Assembly: GCF_029227915.1 (NCBI RefSeq)
Contig: NC_079888.1
Location: forward strand, 11,513,001-11,577,000
Direction of reading: 5' to 3'
Source of the DNA: Hydractinia symbiolongicarpus
Taxonomy: Eukaryota > Cnidaria > Hydrozoa > Anthoathecata > Hydractiniidae
DNA length: 64,000 bases
In this document: positions 37,966 through 49,900 of the stretch, in pieces
Layout: every line of letters starts with the position of its first letter
How positions within the stretch are numbered: position 1 is the stretch's first letter
Translations under genes and position numbers: made by a program
The notes under the pieces: model-generated
Seen by the model: the letters and a program-made list of their open reading frames with translations, nothing else
Database searches by the model: none
Told to the model about the DNA's origin: nothing

Positions 37966-40900
37966 GTAAGTACTGTCTCATTGATTAGTTCTGTATTCTC
38001 GAAGGTTACACCATTACTTGACCATACTTATGCTGAATATAAAGCACAGATTACATGAAAAAGATAATATGTACCACCAAAATTATCCTTGAATTTAGTT
38101 TTCCACTTCTTAAAATAGTTTAACGACCATCTGTGAAAGAATCCTTCATGGAATTGAGTGGCAAGCACTTATGCACAAGGAGAAAAAAAAATTTGGGGTA
38201 TATTATTTGGTTAAAGATTTGGTAATATTTACTGATCAATAAAAAATGTTAACAAGTGGCAAATGTCAGGATTATATTTAAATGTCAGCAGTAATACAGA
38301 TGTTTATTTGGACAGCATTAACATCAAAACTGCTCCAATCTACTAATCAAAATTAATTAGTGCAATTCTTTTATTAGGCATAAGGGAACAATTAAATCTA
38401 AGCAGATAGTGTTAAATGTGTTGTTAAAATTCAAAGAAAAATCTCTTTAGTACAGGATTGCCATTGGCACTAAGAAACCCTATTTGCAAAGAAACTAAAA
38501 AAGCATGGATTTTTTATTGTTCTTTAAATTTCTGCGATCACCCTATACTTTTACAGCCTAAGTTTTTAATAATATCCTTGAAAAAAAAAATTAAACTGGA
38601 ATTTTTGGTAATTTGTTTGAAAAACTTAAGATAAGTCATGGAATTTTGTTTTCAAAATTTACTGGCCACCTTGTTTCATCATAGCAACAGGTAATGTATT
38701 ACTATTGTGTGGAAGCTTTTTTATTAGGTTTTTAGTACACAGTAAATTTGGCAGCCATTTTGGACACACAGACAAAATACAATTCTTGTTATAAAGATTA
38801 AAAAAAATTGACTGGATTTAATTTTATGAATTTGGAAAAACTTAACTAAATCACAATAGTTATAACATTGTGATTATCACGGTTTCCCACAATCTACATT
38901 AAAAAAATTTGACCTCTGAATTGCATTACTCGAGACATAATCTTTCCTGACAACCACAAGATGTTGTGACGCAGAGTAACCCTGTTTCCTACACCATTTC
39001 CAAGCAATAAATGCCATAAATTATAAAAAGGGACAATTTTTTTTTAAATATATTATTTATCACATGTGACCTTGGTTTAGCAAAATATTTAAACTACTCA
39101 CAATTTTGCTAATTGATATATAATTCATGTGACCTCTTGAGGGGATCTTTTTTAGTATTTTTCTGTTTTTTTATAACCAAACCAGAAACAAAATTTTGGG
39201 AAAGTACGTTTGAAATTTCCTGTTGTTGTGCCAAAAAATGTATGAAACACTTTATCATTGGTCAAATTTTTCTTAATTTTAATTTTTTATTGACATGTTT
39301 GACAAACTTCCATGAAATTAATCCTCAGACATGAAACATGCACTCACTTGTTGTCATAGCTTACACTACAGAGTGAATGGTAGCCAAAAGGAACTTTGAT
39401 TCACGCATTTAACAAATAAGTTTGTACTTAGCCTCCCTATTCATTAAAAATGAATGTTATGGTTAGATTTGATTTTTGAAATCAAATCTTTTATTGTTGG
39501 TTGAATTATTTACATGAAAATTCTTGTTCCATCTCTAATTTGATAAGTATCATTAACAAACACACTCTGTTGTAGTGTGGCTATAAAAAATGTAAAGAGA
39601 TGATAAAGAAGAATCTAATTTAAAACTGTGATGGAGAGACTTGTTTTGACATTAATTATTCATACCAACAAGACTTCGTACACAAGGACATGCTTTCTTG
39701 GCATTTTAACATAATAACTTTAGAGAAATGTCACAGTAATTTGATGGCTGACATGATTACCACACTGAAACCCAGGAAAGCTATAAATGATACCAATAAA
39801 TCTTTTAACCATGTCAATCAATCCATTATATGTCAAAGTAATTTTAAAAGTTCAACTTAGCTATTAACTAAAAATATTCGTGTTAGTTGTTTCGCAAAAA
39901 AAATCCTTCATGGCTATACTAGAGGTTAGTACTAACTACCATGTTGTGGCAGCACCACTCCTCGAATATTCTACAGGTAAGTCATCAAGAGAATCACCTT
40001 TTTCACACTTGTTCTATCTATTTGGAATCTTGACAAGTTGGATAACTATAGTAATATAAATCCAAAAACAATTGACTCGATAAAAGTGCATAAAGACATT
40101 TGTAAATGTAAACATATATTATTTCTGGAGAATTATATATGTAGCAGATGTAAACACTGTTTGTATTGTTCTGTTCAGTTCTTATATAATTCTGCTCTTG
40201 GTAACATTTTGAGTTATTGGCAATAAATCATCTACAGTAGTTTTGCCTTGTTCTACTTTCAAAAGAATGAAATTTATTAGCTGTAAGAACCATACAACAT
40301 TTTATTCGGGTGGATGGAAATAAAGACCGCATTTAAAGAGGAAATTATTTTATAAGTTTGTACTCCTATTAGGGAAACACACTAAGCTACATTAATGTCA
40401 CATTATATTTTTATTTTTTTAGAAAAGACAATACGGATCAATAATGCATATTTTTAAATATAAAGAACTACATATATATAATCTTGGAATTTATATATTC
40501 ATGTTAATAGGGTTAAAGCTTGTCTTTATATTTTTAGACCTGTTGAATAAAATAATTTTAAAATGCCTTGTTATAAAAGAATTATTCCTATTATTATTTA
40601 AATATTCCCACAACAATAATTAAGATTTTAATGTGCTGTTATGGAAATCTTATCTGGATAAAATAACTATTATAAGTGGTATTATGATACAAATAAAAAG
40701 TTCTGCAATACAAAAAGCATTTTAAAGGTTGGAAAAAATAATTTCGTGAGTCATTAAAACAGGATTACTTATTACTTCATTAGAGTATGGTGACTTATTT
40801 GCGAGAGGTATACAGTATTACTTTATTTTTCTGCCTGTCATTTTGTAAAGATTTTAACGTGAATAAGAAAATAGCAAAATGACAATGGCAGAGAATTTCC

Positions 40901-43900
40901 TCAAAATTTTGATTTTATAATTTATTATACCTCTGCAATTACTTTTGCTATGAAGAGCATTCCTTAAGAAGATTTGAGACGTCAGCAAAAAATGAGATTT
41001 TTTGCTGACGTCAGCAGTGCAAATTCAAAATAAATAAATGGAGAAACTTGTTTTCATGTTTCCTCCATTGTGTAGAGCTTACACTACTGATCAAGAAAAT
41101 GTATATAATCGTGTGGTTTTGATGAGCGATTAATGAAATATAAGGGTTTAAAACGCTGATCAAAATAATGTATAGTATCGTATGTTTTTGACAAACGCCT
41201 AAGGAGATATAAGGGTTTAAAAATTTTGCTGACGTCAGTAAAGTCCCTACCAAAAGTTCCAAAAGAAATTCCTTCACAAATTCGTACACACATTGCATTC
41301 ATTGTATAGATCTTGAAATGCTGATCAAGAAAATGCATAGGAACATGAACTTTTGACAAACGGTTGCAGAGACATTGGGGTTTGTAGGTTTTTGCCATAA
41401 CGTCATCAACCCGTCCATTCAGAAACCAATTTGGGGACTCAGGTTTGGGAAACTTACCCAAATTGGTCCCAGGTGGTCCCTAGTTACCCATGCGGTGAAA
41501 AATCATTGACGTCACCACCTCGTTTCCAAGTTATTTGGCTTCAAAGTTTTAAGTGCACTGTAACGGCTTCATTAATTTAATATAGGATATTGACGTTAAA
41601 GTAGTGTTATTGACGTCGCGCCGTAACGTCAGAAAATTTAACATATTAGACATTTTTCGGTTACTTCAAAGAAAATTTTGGTAAGATCAAAGGAAAATAA
41701 ACATATCCACTTTGCCTGTTACAGACACACTGAAATGTCATGTTATTATATAGATATCCTATCAGATGCATTTGTTATGTTGTAGTTGCATTTTAACATC
41801 ACAAAATTGTCATTTTGAATAGAACGCTATATATTAATCCTTAGCTTTGTTTTTCATTACTATACAACACGCTCTATGAACAAATCGTCATACCTTTTAA
41901 AGCTGGGTACCAAATCATGATATGAGGACATGCTATACAAAAATGTTAAAGCTTAAGGGAGTTCCTTTGTCCAAAAACCTTATGCCTGTTTGGCCAGCTA
42001 AAGGTGTAAAGGGTTGTTAACAAGAATTTAGTTTATAGCTTTTCTGGACTGTTTTGTGCATAATAGTCTTTTTGTGATCTGTAAAACTGTAGGATTTAAA
42101 TCAAGCATGCGCAACTCTACAAATTTGCTGTGCAAGTTGTTAAACTTGTACTTTTTGTAGGAAGTTAAAAAATAACGTTTTTTGTTTAGATGAAGAGCAT
42201 GATGAAGGAGAGCCAGACTTGCATCAATGTGGGCACTGCAAGCTTATGTTTAATAATCTCTCTAAGTACATCACCCACAAATTACAAAAGGTGTGTTGGA
42301 GTGAAAATGCAACAGCTGAGGAACCAGCATGGTCACTTGATCGAAATGGTTCATCATCACCGGAAACATCAACAAAAGAGGAGGCTGACGAAGAAATAGA
42401 GCAATTGGTAGGTTGTATTAATTTGAAGTTAAGATTTTGCCATTTATCTTTTTAAAAACACCTATATGTTTACTTACAAACTTTTTCTCAAAATGGACAT
42501 GCAAATTTTAGATTATGGGATCATTGCTAAAAAATTTTAAATGTCTGCCGCAAGCACTATTTTGGCGCATTTTTTTACATCAATTTAAAGAATAGTAGTA
42601 GTAGTGTGAATTTGAATTACAAAGGCAGTTAGTCCTTAATAGGTCTGAAATTAAGGGCAGAAAATGTCACAATTTGTTAGGTACTAATAACGACACTATA
42701 ATTTATGCAGCATAATAAAACAACTTCTTAAAAAAGCTTTACATTATTAGATAGATAGTATTGTTCACTTTAAGACCTCTCAACTTCTCAGGAACTTTTT
42801 AGTGAGAGTCCTGTTGATTTAACGTTTTGATTTTCCAATTTCTCATAATACTTTACCTTTTAAATTTACCTCTCAAAACTTATATTTCTATGGAATTAGA
42901 AAAATCAAGGCTATGCTGTTTCAAACATTTGTATCTTAAAATTAATCTCTATCTGTGCAACAATTTTTCTCAGAAATTCCCTTACGTATTTTAATAATTT
43001 TGTTTCAATTAAAAATTTTGCTCGTTTGGTGATAAGTTGTAATGTTTATTATTCTATTTAGCTACAGTCAAATATAAAGGTGAAGAATTTGAACCAAGAT
43101 CTACAAAAGAGGTAGTAAATTTAAAGTTAAAAGACAAAGGTTTGAAATAAAGCTGTAGGCAACCATTTTAAACACGCCAAAAAAATGCGGCTATTGATAA
43201 AGAGTTAAGCAGTTTGTAAAAAATTATGCAGTTTTTTAGCAAGCCTTTCCATAGACAGTTAATTTCATTAAAGACCATCAGTTAAATAAGCGTTTGTTGT
43301 TTTTGCGAAAAAAAGTTTTATTGCCTAAAGAAGTAAGTTCAGTTGTGAACTGCAAAACTTTTTCCCAGAAAGTTTTTCAAGTAGAAATGACTTCAGAGAA
43401 TTCTCCTATCAGGGAATTCCAAGGAAGAAAACAACGTGCATGCTACAAATCGCACATGTAAATTCATATTAGAGACTAATTTTTAATTCACTTTATAGAG
43501 TCTACAGTGGTTTAAAAGTGAAATAAATATATTAAAAAACACATTGCTAAGTCGTATGAAGTAACTATAGCAAATATATACTGCAGGGTTACATTAAAGC
43601 GCTGAAAGAAGAGGAGGCTGCGTCATACCACATTGCATTCACTGCAATGGTCTACCACTTTGTTTGCAGTGTCAATCGGCCCCTCAGCCTTGACCCAGAC
43701 TATCTTTTCACCAGGGATTATATTTTTTCCGAAACGATTGTAAAACCAGGGGTCATTTATTTTCTATTGCCATTGAAGCAAATTTTCGCACAAATAAACA
43801 AACAGACAAAACGTAAATACAAAAAATTACATTATATTAAAAGCTGTGATAATAAAATAATTAAGAATCTCGTATATTAATTTAAACAAAATCTAAATGA

Positions 43901-46900
43901 AAACCGATGTGCAGATTTCAAGTGATATGCTTAACACCTAAAATGTCTGACCTGTGTAAGCAATATTATTGGAATATTATTAAAGTACTACGCTACAATA
44001 AGCCACACAAAAAGTCACTAAGGAATTCACTATGAAAAAGATCCACCATTTGAATTTTTAAGACATCAGCTGTCAATACACACAAGATGATTTAGAAATT
44101 CTTTTCACCTGTTGCTTCTGTTGTGCATATTTTGAAACACTGATAAAGAATAGGTTAGGCTTTATACAAAACTTAGAAAAAATATCTGTTTTTTAATGTT
44201 TTTTGATGACATTAACCTGTCTGTTTTGAAACAAGTAAGTTTATGAAGCTTTAGGAAATTGTTCCCATTTTGGTCCTGAGTGGTCCCTAATTACCCACAC
44301 AGAAGATAACATAGTTAAAGTACATTGTAATGGCTTTAATACGTCTTAGATGTTGTACTGACACTAGTCTAAATGCATTTACATTGTGCCATAACATCTA
44401 GTTTTTTAGTCTACTATGATCAGTACAGACTACTAGTCGGTGATCCATGGAAAAATTCACGAGTTCGCCCGTCTTTTTTACACTACATGCATGTGTCTTG
44501 CTACTTGCGGTACCATTTTGCATGACAGACAGACGCATACGGGTATTATAATATAGATTAATATGAGGGATCTATACATCAGTAAAGTTGAATTATTATA
44601 CTTTAATAATTAAATCTGAAACTCTTTAATTGTGAATATCTGAAGAGAAAAAGAGTTGTATTGAAATTTCTAAACAAGCTGTGAAAACATTTTTTTACTC
44701 ATTAATTGACCTCATTAATTTTACTTTAAACTTAGCTTTAACATATGCGGATTTGTTAAACCTAGTTCTTTGTACCAATGTAATACACCACTCAACAAAT
44801 TTTTCGTAACTGAAAAATCACTCATTTAAAACATATCCCAAGAAACATTTTTATCATTTTTCAATATTTGTACCATTGGTGGCTGATTCATTTGAACATG
44901 TAACCACTGACCAAAGGCCTCATGCAAAATATGTAAACAAAATTAGTAAGTAAGCATAAAGTACCTATGTCTTCACACTCATGCAGATGAAACAGCAACA
45001 ACACAAACTATAACATAGTTAACAGTGTTAAAGGTATTGACTTCTTCTTTTCAGGAACCATCAGTATTTTAAGCCAGTAACTGCTATTTTGATTGATAAA
45101 AACTTGCCTTTGCTTTGGTCATCAGACAGTTAAATTGTGACAAAGTTATTATCTCCTGATGATTAAACTTGATTAAGCAACCATAACAAAGCAACAACTT
45201 TGACCTGAATAAGTAGTGAAAAACACATTTCACACATTAAAAGCACATTAATATCTTGAAATTACTTAAATTTCTGCTTATGTACAGATGGTACCATAGG
45301 GGTTCAAATTATTTTTGGAAGAAATTTTTTGCAGAACTTGTGTTTGCAGATAAGTGGTCCCAAAATGTTTCATTTTGTGGAATATATTTTTGTTGATGAC
45401 TACAATTTGTGATTAAAAATTTGAAATTAGAAATTACAGTATTTTCAAATGAGCAAAAAAACTGTCTTTGGTCTTACAAGAAATAACTGGCTACTGAATT
45501 GTTCCCCATGCATGAGGGTTGGACAGCATGCTGTTTTCTTAGATTTATCAGATTTCTCCACCTTTCTCCATCTTGAGCTTCCCCCTTTTCCAAATTTAAA
45601 CAGAGAAGGTCCTTTTTTATACAATTTATAATTTTTTTCTTTTGACAACCTTCACTGTTTGTCCCAGGTATCTTGTATTCAATTATTTGTTTGGACCACA
45701 TATCGTCTCCCATGTGTTCTAGGTGGCCAAACCATCTAAACCTGGTGTAGCGAAGAGCATTATTGATGTTTGTGATGCCTAGTGTATTTCTCAGCTGGCA
45801 CATTGATTTTCTCTCAATCAACTTCTATTAGAAGAGCATATCCATCTCACCATCATGTTTTCATTTTGTTCGAGACGGTTGGCGTCTTTTGTCTTCACCA
45901 GCCAAGTTTCTGAGGCACACAGTAGCACACTTCTGACACACGTCTCGTAAGCGTGGCCTCTACTTCTCAGTGATATGCTTCTATGTGTTAGTATTGGTAA
46001 TAGCTTATGAAAGTGATTTTAGGAAATTAAATCTTCCATTTTCAATTGTTACATCTGTCATCTGTGGCAGTAAAGGAACAGTCTCACCACTCCATCTTTT
46101 ACATTTGAAAGTTGGATCTTCTCTTAAAACAGGGATCTTGGTACAAAGACGATGAATCCAATGGTCACAGTGTGTACAAAATATAAAGTTTCTGCCAACA
46201 CCTTTTTTACAAATTCCACAAGGGCACTTAGATTTGTCCACTTAAGTAGGTACATCTTGGTTGCTGATAGGAGCTTTCATTTTTTCAATGTTGACTTTCA
46301 AGCCTTTCAAGATTAGATTTCCAACGTTCAAATAATTCGAAAAACGAATGAAGTGAGTCTGCAGATAGAACCAAGTTGTCAGCATATAGCAATTCCCATG
46401 GACAACCTTGTTGGAATTCACACAAAATTGCTTCAATAACAATTGCGAACAACAAAGGGCTTAAGACAGAGCCCTGATCCACTCCAACATTTACGCTGAA
46501 TTCATCACTGTACTTCGAGCCAACTCTCACTTTTGATCTTGCATTAGTGTACACTCCTTGGACTACTGATATCGCCCATTCTTCAACACCAACCTTTCTC
46601 ATGGCCTACCAAAGTACCCTCCTTGGGCACTCGATCAAATGCCTTCTTTAAGTCAACAAACATAAAATATAGGTCTTTCTTTTTGCTGATGTGCTTTTCA
46701 TGCAATTGCCAGAGGATGAATATAGTGTCAGTTGTGCCTTTACCTGGCATAAAACTAAATTGCATTAAGTCTATATCAACTTGCTTTCTGATGATAGCTT
46801 CAAACACATGTTCTACGATTTTTAGCACTTGATCTAGCATCTCAAGTCCTCTATAGTTTCCTCATTCAAATAAGTCCCCTTTACCCTTATAACAATTGAT

Positions 46901-49900
46901 GTGAAAAGACAGATACCATTCTTCAGGTATTTTACCTGTTTGGATGATGAGATTAACAAGATTTGTTATCATTGTCACAACTGAAGGACCGGCTGCTCTG
47001 ATCATTTTAACAGCTATTCCAGAATGGCCAGCTGCTTTGTTCTTTTCAATTGAGTTGATTGCAGTGGTAACCATTTCTTCAGAGATTAATATTGAAGGCC
47101 CTCCCACTGGATCCTGCTTTTGGAGTGCTTCAGGGTTCTAAGGAAACTTCACATTGAAAAGCCAACTGTAATGATCCCTTAAAGCTTTCATCCTTTCCAT
47201 TTCAATGTAAGATATATCACCACTCATTCTTTATGCAACTTTCACTGACAACGTCCTGGCTTTCAAATTTCAAACTTTTGCTAGGTTGAAGATATAATTT
47301 GTCCTTCTTTTGTTTGCAGGTTTTGCATCTTCTCTTCTTCTGCTGACTTCTTTGCCTTGTAGACTTCTGATTTAGTTGTCCGCTTCGCTTCAAGATACCT
47401 GTCCTTATTACCATGCTTCTACCTTTCTTTCCATTGCTTATGCTTTTCTTTGACAGCAGATGCTACTGTGTCATTCCACCACCAGATTTCACGCTGTTTA
47501 CAAAAGCCACCTCTGGTCCAACCACAAACATTATCAGCTGTCACAAGCAAGGATTTTTTAATTACATTTCAATATTTGCAAATGTTGTGTAAATCAACAT
47601 TTACAGGAATGTTAGACTGAAGCGACTCAGTAACTGCAACTTGGTTTGCAATCAAATTTTGTGGGTAAGCTTTTATAAGCCCTATATGTTTACTCACAAA
47701 ATTTGATTGCAAACCGACATGCAGATCCCAAGTTATGAGCTTGTCAGCAAAAAATTAAGAGGCCTAGGACGAGCAAACAAGTGTCATTTTGGCAAAGTTT
47801 GAATGCACACCCTTTAACACGTCTAAAATTACGGATGAAAGAAAATGTCTAAATTTGCTATTACTGAAATATGACACCATAATTCATGCAGCATAATTAA
47901 ATTTGAAATTCTTTAAATGTGAATATCTTGAGAATGAAAAGAGCTTTTTAAAAAATTTAAAAAGACTTGTTAGCTAACTTTTTAAGCTCTATAAAGTCCA
48001 ACATCATTTTATATCTCGGGTTCCCTTTAAGCACATGTTAATACTTTTTTGAGAAAAATCTTTAAGGAAAATAGTTTTTGCAGTATTTCACAGATCTGAA
48101 CATCTGAGAATAAGGTCCTGTAAAAAACTCTCTAAATAAAGAACTTGACATGTGGAATTTATCTGAAAATTAAGAGATAGTACCGTTAGAGAAATAGAAA
48201 CAAAATGATATACTTTAATCAGAGAAACTTTTGCAAAGTGAGAAAAAATTTGAATAAACTTTCACGAATTGAGGAATGCAAACTATGCGGCAATAAACCT
48301 TTGCGAATGAAGATATTGGTAAAATTTCATGTTATAAACTTTGCGAATAAAGAAATTTTTGAAACTCTTTTAGATATGTTATAGAAAACAAGGTGTTTAA
48401 CGATACAGAAAAAATGCACACAAATTGTGTAAAGTGGACACACTGCAGATTCTGTTTTAAAAAAACAAACTATTTGTGTCAAAATATTAGTTTTTTTATG
48501 AATTTGTGATCAATTAATTCTAGGGCATTTCAATAGACACTTTTAAGTTTAAGAGGTTTAATTTTATTTTCAGAAAAATTAACTTCAACAAATTGAAAGT
48601 CTCGCAAGAAAATGTTATGCAAAAAAATGTCATATCCAGCCATCACATGTATTAAAAATACTTTGAAATAAATATTGAGTTTATGTGCAGTAAAACTTAA
48701 CACCTTAAATTTTGTTTTTAGGAAACACAGAAAAGGCTTGGTTCGTCGTTTAAAACCGCCAAGTAATTCGGAAGAAAAGGTCGAGTCACCAACAAAAGTT
48801 TACATCCCTGATGAAGAAGGTACCATGTTTGTACAGCAAGTTCAACAGGATGATAACAAGGAAAGGAGCAGTGTAAATACATTTGATGGTAAAAAGATGT
48901 TAAGCACAACAGAATGTGATGTTGCAAACATGTCTGGAAAGACTTCTGAAGAAAGTCAAGACATCTATGAATATTCTCCTAAATCTTTAACAACTGCTTA
49001 TCCTATACCGAATAAATCCCCAGATACCAGTGACATAGCTCCTCCGTTTTCTTCACCAACTGCTTATTCACTTGCACAAAAAACTTCGAAAAGTTTAGAT
49101 AGCACGAACGAACATTCTCATTTACATTATTATTCACAAGTAGATCCTAGTAAAGTAGGAAGTAGTAAATTTGATAGAGTTCCACCTAAGCTTCCTCAAA
49201 TCATGTCAATACATGGGTTTAGTGGAGGTTACGATTACAGAGATATGCCATATTCATCAAAGTATGAACAATATACTCCAGATCATCACAAACCTAAATA
49301 TCATTCATATTATGAAACAGATACATCTAGTACATGGATATCTGCAAAAAGTAGTAGACAAAATAAATACTCACCATACGAGAAGTACCGTACAATGGCC
49401 AATCTGGATGGCACTGATATGAACCTTAAGGCAGTACCATCCTTTATTTCAAGAAGTGATCCCCAATTAGCATCAAATGAACTTTCAAAAATGGATGTGT
49501 CACAAAAGGAAAGCAAAATTATTGAGACAGAAACTACAGGTGATACTACAGAACCACCAGAATTAGTACGCATATTACCAGATAAAGAAAAAGCAAGTTT
49601 AGATAAAGCATCACCACCCACTCTAGAAAAATGTGATACACCTGTCTATGTTGAACCTAATTTAAAAGTGGAAGAAGATGCAAGTCATGATAGCCTGCAA
49701 GAGTCAATGGAGGTTCAAACTGACAAAACCACAGAAAAGAGTGATAATATCCAAGAACAGTAAGTTTCAGTGTTTAAAAATAAAAAATGTGTACCTTGAT
49801 ATGTAATGTACAACAGTATTCACAATGACAACGTTTAAAAAATAACTACGTTATGATGTAACATTGTAACCAAGCAGTTACTAGCAACTAATATGAATTA

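Larger units (their letters stand above)
37966..42189. other. Intron 1 of the zinc-finger gene
   Basis: 4.2 kb of AT-rich sequence. I looked for exons encoding a PR (SET-like) domain, expected here in a full-length PRDM3/16 gene, and found none. The 3' part holds the Helitron-like repeat at 41013. Confidence 0.6.
43112..48721. other. Intron 3 of the zinc-finger gene, packed with repeats
   Basis: 5.6 kb holding a split S repeat (43880-43960 and 44600-44680), a Helitron-like copy lying between its halves (44255-44557), a dead RTE-like element (45480-47650, minus strand) and another S repeat (47690-47965). No additional exon was supported. Confidence 0.6.

Noticed and set aside
41084-41461. 125-codon minus-strand frame as a real gene
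   Set aside because: Its amino-acid repeats simply follow DNA repeats within a Helitron-like element; no start context or homologue is evident. It is retained only as a low-interest observation.
37966-42189. Possible PR-domain exons in intron 1
   Set aside because: Expected if the gene were a full PRDM3/16 orthologue, but no open frame with SET/PR-like residues or matching phase was found.
48718-49621. Minus-strand and alternate-frame ORFs over exon 4
   Set aside because: Shadows of the real coding exon at 48722-49759.
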